In this document: one piece after another, positions 47,675 through 56,700 of the stretch
Position numbering within the stretch: the stretch's first letter is position 1
Layout of the letters: each line of letters opens with the position of its first letter
Assembly (NCBI RefSeq): GCF_036127095.1
Contig: NZ_CP108006.1
Span: 744,001 to 808,000, forward strand
Length of the DNA: 64,000 nucleotides
Direction: 5' to 3'
DNA from: Streptomyces sp. NBC_00335
GTDB taxonomy: Bacteria > Actinomycetota > Actinomycetes > Streptomycetales > Streptomycetaceae
Notes under the pieces: model-generated
Told to the model about the DNA's origin: nothing
The model's database searches: none
The model's input: the letters and a program-made list of their open reading frames with translations, nothing else
Translations under genes and position numbers: made by a program

Positions 47675-47705
47675 GCTCGCACCCGCGGGAACCGCGGGTG
47701 CGAGC
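47675..47705. terminator. Terminator after the serine hydrolase gene
   Basis: GCTCGCACCCGCGG (47675-47688) pairs with CCGCGGGTGCGAGC (47692-47705), a perfect 14-bp stem with a 3-base loop, just past the minus-strand stop at 47713. Confidence 0.85.
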
Positions 47706-47712
47706 GGCCGGG

Positions 47713-48906
47713 TCACTTGCGCAGCAGGGCGCAGACGAAGTCCTCCTGGACCTCCCTGACCTGTTCCAGCAGGTCGGGGTTGATGGTCAGGGACGTCTGC
47801 GTGGTGATGGAGAAGGTGATCGAGCGCCGGCCGTCCGCCGAGGCCGCCGCGAACTGCGTGTAGCCGGCGGTGTTGCCGGTGTGGCCGTACACCGTTCCGC
47901 AGCGCGTGGTGTAGCGGAAGATCGCCAGGCCCGCCTCGGTGCGGCCGGGGCCGGGGGGCTGGGACAGGGCGCCGGGGATGAACCGGAACTGCTGGCGCCG
48001 GGTGCGCTCCGAGACGAGGGCGCCGCCCGCGTAGCCCCGGATGAAGGCGGTCAGGTCCTTCGGCGTCGAGACGATGCCGCCGGACGCCCAGGCCCCCGAG
48101 GCGCCCACGGCCTCGCTGACGTCGACGGGCCCCTCCTGCGGGTCGATCTGGTAGCCGTGGAGGTAGGGCTCGGGCAAGCGGTACCCCTGGGGCAGGCTCG
48201 TGGCCCGCATGCCCAGCGGCTCGTAGACGAGCTCGCGCAGCAGCGTCTCGTACCGGCGTCCGGTGGCGGCCTCGGCCATGAGGGCGATGGCGATGTTGTC
48301 GGAGTTGGAGTACGCGTAGCGACTGCCCGGCTGGAAGGCGAGGTCCTGGTCCGCTACGAACTCCAGCAGGCGGCGGGAGTCGAAGCGGTGGCGGGGGTCC
48401 TGGGAGATGATGTCGAAGAACCCCTGGGAGGCCGAGTAGTCGGGCAACCCGCTGGTGTGGTTCAGCAATTGACGAAGCGTCACTCCGTGCCACGCGGACG
48501 GCTGCCCGGGCAGCACCTCTCCGATCGTGTCGTCGAGGTGCAGCCGGCCGCGGTCGACGAGCCCGAGGGCCACCGCTCCGCTGAAGGCCTTGGCGACGCT
48601 GGCGATCCGCATGTGGTCCGTGGCCCGCGGCGGCCGGCCGCTCTCCACGTCGCCGACGCCCGCCCGGTAGACCTCCGTACGGTCGCCGTCGCGCAGGACG
48701 GCGATGACCCCGGGGGGACCGTCGGGCCGCTCCACCAGCTCGCGCAGCTCCTTGTGGAGGGCGGACCCGGCGGGCGGATTGCGGTCCGCTCCGGCCTGTG
48801 CGGGCTGCACGGAGACGGCGAGCAGGGCGCCGCACGCGGCGGTGGCGGCGGCCAGGCGCAGCGACGGACGGATCCGGCCGGATTGGCCGTGCGGGCGTCG
48901 GGACAC
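47713..48906 (-). CDS. Secreted serine hydrolase (beta-lactamase/DD-peptidase fold)
   Basis: A precursor of 397 residues with a signal peptide (LRLAAATAACGALLAVSVQPAQA). The class C-type triad is present: SVAK (nucleophile Ser), YSNSD as the Y-x-N element and GHTGNTAGY as the H-T-G box. DHMRIASVAKAFSG and LRQLLNHTSGLPDYS are typical of D-Ala-D-Ala carboxypeptidase/esterase-like enzymes. GGGAGG lies seven bases before GTG 48906. It may act on peptidoglycan or on esters or D-peptides. Confidence 0.88.
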   Translation of the reverse strand: MSRRPHGQSGRIRPSLRLAAATAACGALLAVSVQPAQAGADRNPPAGSALHKELRELVERPDGPPGVIAVLRDGDRTEVYRAGVGDVESGRPPRATDHMRIASVAKAFSGAVALGLVDRGRLHLDDTIGEVLPGQPSAWHGVTLRQLLNHTSGLPDYSASQGFFDIISQDPRHRFDSRRLLEFVADQDLAFQPGSRYAYSNSDNIAIALMAEAATGRRYETLLRELVYEPLGMRATSLPQGYRLPEPYLHGYQIDPQEGPVDVSEAVGASGAWASGGIVSTPKDLTAFIRGYAGGALVSERTRRQQFRFIPGALSQPPGPGRTEAGLAIFRYTTRCGTVYGHTGNTAGYTQFAAASADGRRSITFSITTQTSLTINPDLLEQVREVQEDFVCALLRK

Positions 48907-49139
48907 GGAGGTACCTCCCGGGGAAGACGGACGCGGTGGCCCACGATGACAGGGGCCGCACCGGCGCCGGCGGCGACGCGGCCGCACGCCGGCGGGCCTT
49001 GGCCCATCCGGCCCTGGCGGTCCGGCGCGGCGGCGGGGCCGGGGCTGCGGCTCCCCGGGGCCGCCCCGTCACCTACCTCGGCGGCCACGACGCCGGGCCG
49101 TGACCGCGGGGCCCCGGCCCGCCCTCCCCCGGCGCGGAC

Positions 49140-51041
49140 CTACCAGACGGGAATGGGCGCGGGCGCCTCCGTACCGAGGTCCGGTGCGTCGCGGAGTTCG
49201 ACGGTGGTCCCGGACCGGTGGAGTTCGAGGATCACCAGGGTGTTCTCGCCCGCCCGCCACAGGGGGCCCGGTGCGTACAGCGTCTTCTGCGGGCCCCGCT
49301 CCCAGAACCTGCCCAGGGCGAAGCCGTTCAGCCAGACCACGCCCTTGGTCCATCCCGGGAGGGCGATGAACGCGTCCGCTGCGGAGTCCAGTTCGACGGT
49401 GACCCGGTGGAACGAGGGGCCTTGCGGGAGCGCGCCGTGGCCGAAGTCGAGTCCGGACAGGTCGTCGAGGGGAAGCGGCCTGATCTCCCAGCCGAACTGG
49501 TACTGGTTGTCCAGCCTGACCCCGTCGCGGATGCCCTTGCGATCTGCCAGCAGGGGCCCGTAGTTGATCCGCCCCTGGTTCTCCACCAGGATGTCGAGCT
49601 CCGCGCCTCCGTCGGGCACGGAGACGGGCAGGGCCGCGAGCGGTTCGTCCCGCTCCAGGAGCCCGATCCCCCGTCCGTCCAGGAACACTTGGGCCCGGTC
49701 GGCCAGGCCGTCGATGCGCAGCGCCGCCTCGGGCAGGGGTCCGCGGAGGCGGGTCCGGTAGTGGATCAGGCCCAGGGACTGGCCGGCCTCCTCCATGGTC
49801 AGCGGCTCGACGTGGTGCACGGGCTTGGAGAGCGCGTCCAGGGAGTCGGCCAGCGAGACGCGTCCGTCGACGGAGAGGAGCCGGGGAACCACGCGGGGGA
49901 GCAGAGCGGGGGGTTCATGGGTGACGGGGCCGGTGTGCCGGGCGATGACCTCGCGGAAGAGGTGGAACTTCCGGGTGAGTTCGCCGGCCTCGCCGACGGG
50001 GGCGTCGTAGTCGTAGCTGGTGACGTCGGGCTGGTAGGTGGTGCCGTCGTGGTTGGCGCCGTTCCACCAGCCGAAGTTGGTGCCGCCGTGGCCCATGTAG
50101 ATGTTCACCGAGGCGCCCGCGGCGAGCAGGCTGTCCAGGGTGGCGGCGGCATCCTCCGGGTCGCGCGTGTGGTGCGGCTCGCCCCAGTGGTCGAACCAGC
50201 CGTGCCAGTACTCCACGCAGACCAGCGGCCCCTGCGGCTGGTACGCGCGCAGGGTCGCGAGCGAGCTCTCGGGGCGCGAGCCGAAGGTCCCGGTGGTCAG
50301 CACGCCGGGGATGCGCCCGCCGAGCTGGAACCCGTGGTCGGCGCCGTCGGTGGTGAACAGCAGGCAGTCGATGCCCCGTCGGACCAAGCCGTCGCGGAGG
50401 TGTTCCAGATAGCCGGTGTCGTTGCCGAAGCTGCCGTATTCGTTCTCGACGCCCACCGCCACCACCGGCCCGCCCCGGCTGCCGAGGAGGGGGGCCAGTA
50501 CGGGGGCCAGGGTGTCGAACCACGCGTCGACCGCGGCCAGGTAGGCGGGGTCGCGGCGGCGGATCCGGATGGTGCGGTCGGCCAGCAGCCATCCGGGCAG
50601 TCCGCCGAAGTCCCATTCGGCGCAGATGTAGGGGCCCGGCCGGACGATGACGTCGAGGCCCAGGTCGCCGGCGGTGCGGATGAAGGCCGCCACGTCGTTG
50701 GGTCCGTCGAAGGAGAACGCGCCGGGGCTGGGCTCGTGGACGTTCCAGGCCACATAGGTCTCGATGGTGTTCACGCCCATCGCGCGCAGGCGCAGCAGGC
50801 GGTCGGCCCAGAGGTCCGGGTGCACCCGGAAGTAGTGGATGGCCGCGGAGACGATCCGGTGCGGGTGGCCGTTCCGCAGGAAGCCGGTCTCGTCCGTGGC
50901 CAGCGTCGTGATCGACGGCGTGACGGGAGTCGCGACCGGCTCCGTGACGGGAGTCGCGGTCGGCGTCTCAGTCGGCGTCGCGGTCGGCGTCTCGGTCGGC
51001 GTCTCGGTCGCCGTCGCGGTCGGCGGGTGGGGTGGCTTCAC
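49140..51041 (-). CDS. GH35 beta-galactosidase with Thr/Pro/Glu-rich N-terminus
   Basis: An enzyme of 633 residues. The catalytic TIM barrel starts near residue 50 (HRIVSAAIHYFRVHPDLWADRL; YVAWNVHEP). ENEYGSFG holds the acid/base Glu, and CVEYWHGWFDHW the nucleophile Glu. C-terminal beta domains follow (KGVVWLNGFALGRFWERGPQ). It removes terminal beta-linked galactose. Residues 1-45 are a Thr-Pro-Glu-Ala repeat coded by short tandem DNA repeats, and there is no signal peptide. It is divergent from a repressor across a perfect palindrome, which supports a regulated glycan-use locus. Confidence 0.92.
   Translation of the reverse strand: MKPPHPPTATATETPTETPTATPTETPTATPVTEPVATPVTPSITTLATDETGFLRNGHPHRIVSAAIHYFRVHPDLWADRLLRLRAMGVNTIETYVAWNVHEPSPGAFSFDGPNDVAAFIRTAGDLGLDVIVRPGPYICAEWDFGGLPGWLLADRTIRIRRRDPAYLAAVDAWFDTLAPVLAPLLGSRGGPVVAVGVENEYGSFGNDTGYLEHLRDGLVRRGIDCLLFTTDGADHGFQLGGRIPGVLTTGTFGSRPESSLATLRAYQPQGPLVCVEYWHGWFDHWGEPHHTRDPEDAAATLDSLLAAGASVNIYMGHGGTNFGWWNGANHDGTTYQPDVTSYDYDAPVGEAGELTRKFHLFREVIARHTGPVTHEPPALLPRVVPRLLSVDGRVSLADSLDALSKPVHHVEPLTMEEAGQSLGLIHYRTRLRGPLPEAALRIDGLADRAQVFLDGRGIGLLERDEPLAALPVSVPDGGAELDILVENQGRINYGPLLADRKGIRDGVRLDNQYQFGWEIRPLPLDDLSGLDFGHGALPQGPSFHRVTVELDSAADAFIALPGWTKGVVWLNGFALGRFWERGPQKTLYAPGPLWRAGENTLVILELHRSGTTVELRDAPDLGTEAPAPIPVW
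50951..51025. repeat. Short tandem repeats coding the TPT/TET stretch of the GH35 enzyme
   Basis: About six imperfect 12-bp units (gtcggcgtctcg / gtcggcgtcgcg) in a row. On the minus strand they give T-E-T-P and T-A-T-P units. Unit length is a multiple of three, so copy changes keep the frame. Confidence 0.75.
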
Positions 51042-51119
51042 GTGTGCGCTCTCTTTCGGTGACTTCCGGTGGTGCTCGACTCGTCGGCCGACAGGGCCCG
51101 GCAGAAGGAAAGCCCCCCA

Positions 51120-51135
51120 TAGAAAGCGCTTTCTA
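51120..51135. promoter_or_regulatory. Perfect 16-bp palindrome, LacI-type operator
   Basis: TAGAAAGCGCTTTCTA lies between the divergent GH35 and regulator genes, 53 bp before the regulator ATG. The central pair is GC with symmetric arms, the form expected for a LacI-family dimer. The adjacent regulator is the obvious binder. Confidence 0.75.
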
Positions 51136-51188
51136 CGGGCCTCTGATCACGCTAGGCTGAAGCAGCCCGAGGGGTCAAGGGAGATCGC

Positions 51189-52295
51189 ATGCGGGAGAGG
51201 GTGGACGAGCGGCACAAGAGGGCGCTGCGGCTGGTGCGGGAGCACGGGAGCGTGCGGGTGTCCGACCTCGCCACCGAGCTCGGAATCTCCGTGGAAACCG
51301 CTCGCCGCGACGTCGCGGCGCTCTCCGACGCGGGGCTCGTACGGAGACTGCACGGGTCGGCGCTGTGGCCGACCGCGCGCCTGAGCCCCCGTGAGGCACG
51401 CCTTGCGCGCGAGGCGCCCCCGGTCGCACCCCGCGGGCTCGTGCTCGGGATGGTGGTCCCGGCGGCCGGCTACTTCTACCCGTCGGTCATTCGCGGTGCC
51501 CGGGACGCGGCTGCCGATGTCGGCGCCCGGCTGCTCGTCGCGACCACCGAGTACGACAGGGACCGGGACAAGACGCGCATCGACACCCTCATCGAGGCGG
51601 GCGCCACCGGACTGCTGCTCACCCCCAGTTGGGGCATGGACGGCCCGGGCCCCGGCGACCTCCAGGAGCTCGCGGACCTGCCGGTCCCCGCCGTGCTGGT
51701 GGAGCGGCACGTACCGGCGGGCTCGCCCGGAGCGGAGATCGACCGGGTCAGCTCGGCCCATGCGGACGGCGCCGCCGCCGGCGTACGCCATCTGGCGGCC
51801 CTCGGCCATCGCCGCGTGGCCCTGCTGTCCCGCGCCACGCACACCTCGCCCGCCCTGCGGCAGGGGTACCGCGCCGCGGCCGGTTCCCTCGGCCTGCCCG
51901 AGGACGACCTCTCCCCGGCCGGAGGGCTGGAGCCCGGCGGGGCCGATCACTTCGAGCGGCGCCTCGACCGGCTGCTCGGACTCGCCTCCGCGGGCGAGGT
52001 GCGCGCCGCACTCGTACACCCCGACTCCGCCGCGATCGACCTGCTCCAGCGGCTGACCGCGCGGGGCCTGCGCGTGCCGGAGGACTTCTCGATCGTCTGC
52101 TACGACGACGAGTTGGCAACGCTGGCGGACGTGCCCCTGACCTCGGTCGGACCCGTCAAGGGCGCGGTCGGCGAAGCAGCGCTGAACCTGCTGCTGCGGC
52201 GGCTGGAGAACCCCGGGGCCGAGAGTTCGCACGTCGCGCTGCTGCCACGGCTGAAGGTGCGGAACTCGTGCGGCGCCCCGGTGACCGCTTCTTGA
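51189..52295 (+). CDS. Hybrid repressor: DeoR-type DNA-binding domain with LacI-type ligand domain
   Basis: A protein of 368 residues. The N-terminal winged helix (KRALRLVREHGSVRVSDLATELGISVETARRDVAALSDAGLVRRLHG) is of the DeoR/GntR-like type. From residue ~80 the fold is that of LacI/GalR periplasmic-binding-like sensors: LGMVVPAAGYFYPSVIRGARDAA, GLLLTPSW, HLAALGHRRVALLS and FSIVCYDDELATLADVPLTSV. It should sense a sugar and repress the flanking GH35 and lyase genes. ATG 51189 begins the HTH almost at once. Confidence 0.88.
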   Translation: MRERVDERHKRALRLVREHGSVRVSDLATELGISVETARRDVAALSDAGLVRRLHGSALWPTARLSPREARLAREAPPVAPRGLVLGMVVPAAGYFYPSVIRGARDAAADVGARLLVATTEYDRDRDKTRIDTLIEAGATGLLLTPSWGMDGPGPGDLQELADLPVPAVLVERHVPAGSPGAEIDRVSSAHADGAAAGVRHLAALGHRRVALLSRATHTSPALRQGYRAAAGSLGLPEDDLSPAGGLEPGGADHFERRLDRLLGLASAGEVRAALVHPDSAAIDLLQRLTARGLRVPEDFSIVCYDDELATLADVPLTSVGPVKGAVGEAALNLLLRRLENPGAESSHVALLPRLKVRNSCGAPVTAS

Positions 52296-52318
52296 CCGAA
52301 TGAGAGCGGAGCATTGAC

Positions 52319-52333
52319 TTCCGGTCACCGGAA
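52319..52333. promoter_or_regulatory. Inverted repeat TTCCGG-tca-CCGGAA in the PL8 promoter
   Basis: A perfect 6-bp inverted pair 67 bp before the PL8 start. It overlaps a TTGACT -35-like hexamer (52314-52319). It could be a regulator site, though it differs from the AGAAAGCGCTTTCT operator nearby. Confidence 0.4.
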
Positions 52334-52399
52334 TCGAAGTGTGGCCAACCAGCGAGACCAACGCCGCACCGGATTCCGCCGCACCAGATTGGTTCCTCC

Positions 52400-54820
52400 A
52401 TGACTTCTTCCGCCTGGCCCCGCCGTACCTTCCTGCACGCGGCAGGGGGCAGCGCCCTCGCGCTGGGGCTCACGGGATGGGCCACCCTCCCGGCCGCGGC
52501 GGCCGAAACGGCCACCACCGGCGAGGAGTTCGCCGCCCTGCGCGCGAAATGGCGGGACCTGATGCTGGGCACCGGATTCAGCCCGACGGCCGAACCCTTC
52601 AGAACACTGCTCGCCAACCTCGGCGCCACGGCCCGCGGACACCTCTCCACCATGGCCCCCGCCGACGGCTCCCTGTGGCCCGGCGTGATCTGGACCGACC
52701 CGGATCCGGACCTCGACGCGGAGTCGTACGCCTTCTCGGCCCGTATGAACGACAGCTACACCAGGCTGAACGTCATGGCCCAGGCCTTCTGCCAGCCCGG
52801 AACCGGGCTCACCGCAGACCCCGCCCTGCTGGAAGCGGTCATCACCGGACTCGAACACGTCCATGACCAGGTGTACAACCCGGCCACCGTCCCGTACGGC
52901 AACTGGTGGAACTGGCAGATCGGCTCCCCGCAGGCCCTCATGGACACCTGCGTACTGATCCACGAGCACCTGACGGAGGACCAGAGGGCCAGGTTCTGCG
53001 CGGCCGTGGACCACTTCCTGCCCGATTCGGCCGTGGCCTCGTACACCGGAACCAGTACCGGCGCGAACCGTGTCGACCTGTGCCGCGGCATCATCCTGCG
53101 CGGGGTCGTGGGCGAGAACCCCGACAAGATCGCTCTGGCCGCCCGGGCCCTGGCCCCCGTCTTCCCGTACGTCACCTCCGGCGACGGCTTCTACGCCGAC
53201 GGCTCCTTCATCCAGCACACCTCCGTCCCGTACATCGGCGGTTACGGCTCGGTGCTGCACGACGGCGTGGGCCGGATCCTCGCGCTGCTGCGCGGATCCG
53301 CCTGGCAACTGGCTGATCCCCACACCCAGCTCTTCCTCGACACCGTGGAATCGGCCGTCGCACCGTTCATCTACAACGGCCTGATGATGGACAACGTCTC
53401 CTCCCGGGGCATCAGCCGCCAGGGCGGCAGCGACCACCTGCGCGCCCACGGCCTCCTCGCCACTCTCGTCCTCCTGGGCCAGGGCGCCTCCCCCGAGGAG
53501 AACGCGCGGTGGCGCGCCATGGTCAAGGGCTGGCTCCGGCGGGACTACCACTACCCCGCGCTCAAGAACCCGGGCCTGAGCCTGATCCGGGCCTCCCTGC
53601 TACAGGCCCTGCAGGACGACACCACGGTCACCGCGGCTCCCGAGCCCGTGGGGCACCGGCTGTTCCACAACATGGACCGGGTCACCCACCGGCGCCGCGG
53701 CTGGGCGGCCTCGGTCAGCATGGCCTCGAACCGCATCGCACACTACGAGTTCGGCAACGGCGAGCACGCCCGCGGCTACCACACGGGCGCCGGCTGGCTG
53801 TCCTGGTGGGGCAGCGACTTCGGCCTGGAGCAGTACTCCGACGCGTACTGGCCCACGGTCGACCCGTACCGGCTGCCCGGCATCACCGCCTCCCGCAAGC
53901 CCCTCGCCGACGGGCAGGGCGGCAACTGGGGCGGTCCCCGCCCGGACGCGGCCTGGGTCGGCGGCACCACCGACGGCGAGTTCGGCGCCACGGGCCAGCA
54001 CCTCAAGGGTCTGGCCGGCACGATGAGCGCCAAGAAGTCCTGGTTCTGGCTGGACGACTCCATCGTCTGCCTCGGCGCCGGCATCGGCTCCACCGACGGG
54101 TTCCCCGTCGAGACCACCATCGACAACCGCCACCTCGGCACCACCGGCGCCCCCACCCTGATCGTCGACGGCAGGCAGCAGCCGGCCACGCAGGGCTGGA
54201 CGGCCACGTTCGAGGACGCCGGGTGGGCGCACATCGAGGGCCAGGCCGGCTACGTCTTCCCCGCCGGGACCAGGCTCGAAGCCGTACGCGAGGAACGCAC
54301 GGGCGCCTGGAAGGACATCAACACCGGCGGCTCCGCCGACCCGATGACCCGCCGCTACCTCACCCTGTTCACCGACCACGGCACGGATCCCGTAGCCGCC
54401 GGCTACGCCTACGTCCTCCTGCCCGGCGCCAGCGCCCGGACCACCGAGCAGCGCTCCTGCGACCGGGGCCGGCTGAAGATCCTCGCCAACACCGCCGACC
54501 AGCAGGGCGTACGCGTCTCCAGGCTCGGCTTCACCGCCGTCAACTTCTGGACGCCGGGCACCGTGGACAAGATCACCACGAACGCCCTCGCCTCCGTCCT
54601 GATCCGGGAGAACCGGAACGGAACCGCGACCGTCGTCGTCTCGGACCCCGCCCGGCAGGCGACCTCGCTGCAGGTCCGGTGGAACCGCCGCGTCTCCAAG
54701 ATCCTCTCCAAGCCGTCCACCGTCACGGGGGCCACGACGGGCGATGCGCTGACCCTCACGTTCGGCGACCTCAGGGGCGCGGCCGGAGCACCGCAGACCA
54801 TCACCGTCCGACTCGGCTGA
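52400..54820 (+). CDS. Secreted PL8 polysaccharide lyase (hyaluronate/chondroitin/xanthan lyase family)
   Basis: A precursor of 806 residues with a Tat-type signal, PRRTFLHAAGGSALALGL. The alpha/alpha toroid contains NWWNWQIGSPQAL. N223 (TGANRVD), H273 (SFIQHTS) and Y282 (YIGGYG) have the 50- and 9-residue spacing of the Asn-His-Tyr catalytic set of pneumococcal hyaluronate lyase; SSRGISRQGGSDHLR holds the further Arg. A beta-sandwich C-terminal half follows. It cleaves uronic-acid glycans by beta-elimination outside the cell. No strong ribosome site precedes ATG 52400. Confidence 0.92.
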   Translation: MTSSAWPRRTFLHAAGGSALALGLTGWATLPAAAAETATTGEEFAALRAKWRDLMLGTGFSPTAEPFRTLLANLGATARGHLSTMAPADGSLWPGVIWTDPDPDLDAESYAFSARMNDSYTRLNVMAQAFCQPGTGLTADPALLEAVITGLEHVHDQVYNPATVPYGNWWNWQIGSPQALMDTCVLIHEHLTEDQRARFCAAVDHFLPDSAVASYTGTSTGANRVDLCRGIILRGVVGENPDKIALAARALAPVFPYVTSGDGFYADGSFIQHTSVPYIGGYGSVLHDGVGRILALLRGSAWQLADPHTQLFLDTVESAVAPFIYNGLMMDNVSSRGISRQGGSDHLRAHGLLATLVLLGQGASPEENARWRAMVKGWLRRDYHYPALKNPGLSLIRASLLQALQDDTTVTAAPEPVGHRLFHNMDRVTHRRRGWAASVSMASNRIAHYEFGNGEHARGYHTGAGWLSWWGSDFGLEQYSDAYWPTVDPYRLPGITASRKPLADGQGGNWGGPRPDAAWVGGTTDGEFGATGQHLKGLAGTMSAKKSWFWLDDSIVCLGAGIGSTDGFPVETTIDNRHLGTTGAPTLIVDGRQQPATQGWTATFEDAGWAHIEGQAGYVFPAGTRLEAVREERTGAWKDINTGGSADPMTRRYLTLFTDHGTDPVAAGYAYVLLPGASARTTEQRSCDRGRLKILANTADQQGVRVSRLGFTAVNFWTPGTVDKITTNALASVLIRENRNGTATVVVSDPARQATSLQVRWNRRVSKILSKPSTVTGATTGDALTLTFGDLRGAAGAPQTITVRLG

Positions 54821-54831
54821 ACCGCCGGGCA

Positions 54832-54863
54832 GGTGGGGCCCACCGAGGGCGGCGGGCCCCACC
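54832..54863. terminator. Hairpin between the two lyase genes
   Basis: GGTGGGGCCC (54832-54841) pairs with GGGCCCCACC (54854-54863), 12-base loop, starting 12 bp after the PL8 stop. It ends the PL8 transcript or lowers read-through into the next gene. Confidence 0.75.
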
Positions 54864-54873
54864 ACCGATGGGT

Positions 54874-54887
54874 TGACAACGTTGCCA
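54874..54887 (+). promoter_or_regulatory. LacI-type operator before the second lyase gene
   Basis: TGACAAC-GTTGCCA is a near-perfect palindrome with one mismatch, centred on CG, and matches the LacI-family pattern TGACAACGTTGTCA. The leading TTGACA may also be a -35 box. It is followed by three cccccact units (54911-54940) and then AGGAGG before the ATG. Confidence 0.55.
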
Positions 54888-54948
54888 GCCCATTCCTTCC
54901 ACGCCCTTCTCCCCACTCCCCCACTCCCCCACTCCCCAGGAGGACACC

Positions 54949-55656
54949 ATGCAACGAAGCAACGTCCGACTCCTCGCCCCCACCGCCCTGGCCGCCGTGC
55001 TCACCGCCGCGACGACGTCACCCGCGCACGCCGCGGTCGAGTGGGACGGCGACGCGGACAACGGAGGGACCGCCGTCTTCGCCACGGTCGTGTGCGACGA
55101 CCCCTCGTACGTCTACCAGCCCGACTGGAACGACGGCCGCGGCACGATCTTCGCGTTCACCAAAGCGGTGGGCTCCGAACGCTGCGAGGGACTCGGCATC
55201 GCCGGCCGGACCCTGACCGAGGACAGAACGTACTGGTTCGGCTGGGAGTCCATGACCAAGACGGGGAACGCGCAGACCGTCTTCCAGTGGAAGTCGTGGG
55301 GCACCGATGCGGAGCAGGACCAGAACTACCCCGTGCTGATGAAGGTGGAGGACAGCCTGCTGAAGATCTGGTACGTCGCACCGGGCGAGGAATGGATCGC
55401 CGCCGGCAGCATCCCCTGGACCCCGGGCACCTGGAACAAGATCGAGCTCGGCATCAACGCCCGCTCGTCCACCGGCGGTTCCTTCGCCCTCTACGTCAAC
55501 GGCCAACTCGTGGTCGACCGACACGACGCCCGGACCTGGGACCTCAAGGGCAACGTGCCCCGCTGGGGGACCTACGGCTCGACCATCACCGGCGTCGAGT
55601 CGGTCAACTGGGTCGACGGACTCAAGATGGGCACCACACGCGAGGACGTCGACTGA
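54949..55656 (+). CDS. Secreted jelly-roll polysaccharide lyase-like protein
   Basis: A precursor of 235 residues with AGGAGG upstream and a Sec signal ending ATTSPAHAA. The mature jelly-roll fold shows DRTYWFGWESMTK, VFQWKSWG, PVLMKVEDSLLKIWYV, PWTPGTWNKIELGINARSS and a lectin-like FALYVNGQLVVDR. This strand order is that of heparin lyase I/alginate-lyase-like proteins (Polysacc_lyase fold). It sits after a PL8 lyase and likely acts on related acidic glycans. Catalytic residues cannot be assigned by eye. Confidence 0.75.
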   Translation: MQRSNVRLLAPTALAAVLTAATTSPAHAAVEWDGDADNGGTAVFATVVCDDPSYVYQPDWNDGRGTIFAFTKAVGSERCEGLGIAGRTLTEDRTYWFGWESMTKTGNAQTVFQWKSWGTDAEQDQNYPVLMKVEDSLLKIWYVAPGEEWIAAGSIPWTPGTWNKIELGINARSSTGGSFALYVNGQLVVDRHDARTWDLKGNVPRWGTYGSTITGVESVNWVDGLKMGTTREDVD

Positions 55657-55660
55657 GCGG

Positions 55661-56200
55661 CTACTGCGAAAGCAGCTGAAACTGCGGGGTGTTCGGCCCG
55701 CACCCGGCCCGATCGCTGCCGCGAGCCAGCGCCGGTAAGGAAGCAACGAGCGTTCCACTGTTGGCGCAGTCCGCGGGGCGGTCTGCGATGTGACGCTCGC
55801 AGACCGCCCGGTACGCCGGGAAGCGCAGAGCGATCTCGGAAAGCCTGGCAATCATCTCCGTACGTGTGGGCAAGGGGTAGTACTCGTGGTGCAGTGCGAT
55901 GCTCAGCCGAACGGCGTCGTCTGCCTTCCGTACCCACTCGTCCAGAGTGGACTTCATGGAGGCACCGTTGTCCGTTCCCGACCACGCCGCAACGTTCAGG
56001 AACACGATCGCCTGTTCTGTCGACGCCTGGCCGGCCTCCACTGCCGCGGCAACGATCTCGGCGACATCGTCGGCGCCGTAGGCATCAATCAGGTCGTCCA
56101 CACGGTCGAACAGCTCGTCAGGGAGGTCGACATCATCCCGTTCCGACCATTGCACGGCACACAGCCGGCCAAGCGCCTCGCCCACTACTGACGTCGCCAT
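55661..56200 (-). CDS. Hypothetical helical protein
   Basis: A protein of 179 residues, mostly alpha-helical and acidic: DLPDELFDRVDDLIDAYGADDVAEIVAAAVEAG, then TEQAIVFLNVAAWSGTDNG, VRKADDAVRLSIALHHEYYPLPTRTEMIARLS and a C-terminal Cys-containing tail. No signal peptide or known domain. Its codon use is slightly less GC-extreme than the neighbours. It is convergent with the lyase gene (4-bp gap). Confidence 0.6.
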   Translation of the reverse strand: MATSVVGEALGRLCAVQWSERDDVDLPDELFDRVDDLIDAYGADDVAEIVAAAVEAGQASTEQAIVFLNVAAWSGTDNGASMKSTLDEWVRKADDAVRLSIALHHEYYPLPTRTEMIARLSEIALRFPAYRAVCERHIADRPADCANSGTLVASLPALARGSDRAGCGPNTPQFQLLSQ

Positions 56201-56343
56201 CAGGCCCCCTGTTGCTCGCCGCTAAGACGGACAGTAGCCGGACCAGCTGCGGGCAACCGCCCCTTTATGACGGCTACCCGCAGTGATCCGAAAGAGCCGG
56301 CCCGGCCGTCCCCCTCGAATCTTGCCGGTCAGGGGCCCGGGCC

Positions 56344-56637
56344 TCACTCGTCGAGGAAGAAGCCGGGATCGCGTACCGCGAGGGACCCGGCCATCGCACG
56401 TAGGTCGGCGTCGGCGGAAACCGAGGACGGCAGGATCAGGTAGCCGAAGGTGCCGCTGAACTCGTCGGCCGCCACGAGGTACAACCGGTAGCCGTCCAGG
56501 TCGGGGGCCAGCAACGGGGCCTGGGAGAGGGTGAGTTTGCCCATCCTGATACCGCCGCCGTGCTCACACCATGAGTACGGATACCCATCCGCCCGGACCC
56601 GGCGGGAGTTCCGCGTGGACGCCCCGACGGGGGACAC
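56344..56637 (-). CDS. Small hypothetical protein
   Basis: A protein of up to 97 residues. The convincing part is the C-terminal 66 residues from ATG 56544: MGKLTLSQAPLLAPDLDGYR, then YLVAADEFSGTFGYLILPSS and an acidic FFLDE end. The stretch before it (GYPYSWCEHGGGIR) is also plausible but overlaps a disordered region, so the start could be GTG 56637 or ATG 56544. No family recognised. Confidence 0.4.
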   Translation of the reverse strand: MSPVGASTRNSRRVRADGYPYSWCEHGGGIRMGKLTLSQAPLLAPDLDGYRLYLVAADEFSGTFGYLILPSSVSADADLRAMAGSLAVRDPGFFLDE

Positions 56638-56700
56638 CGTGGGTACGGCCTCCTTGGCGCCGCGGGAGCGCGAGGGAGAGCCTCCGCAGGGAGCTCAGGA

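Noticed and set aside
45863..49072. One 1069-codon minus-strand protein
   Set aside because: Only its last ~397 codons (the MFS transporter) look like protein. The rest is an off-frame reading through the serine hydrolase and the small secreted protein genes.
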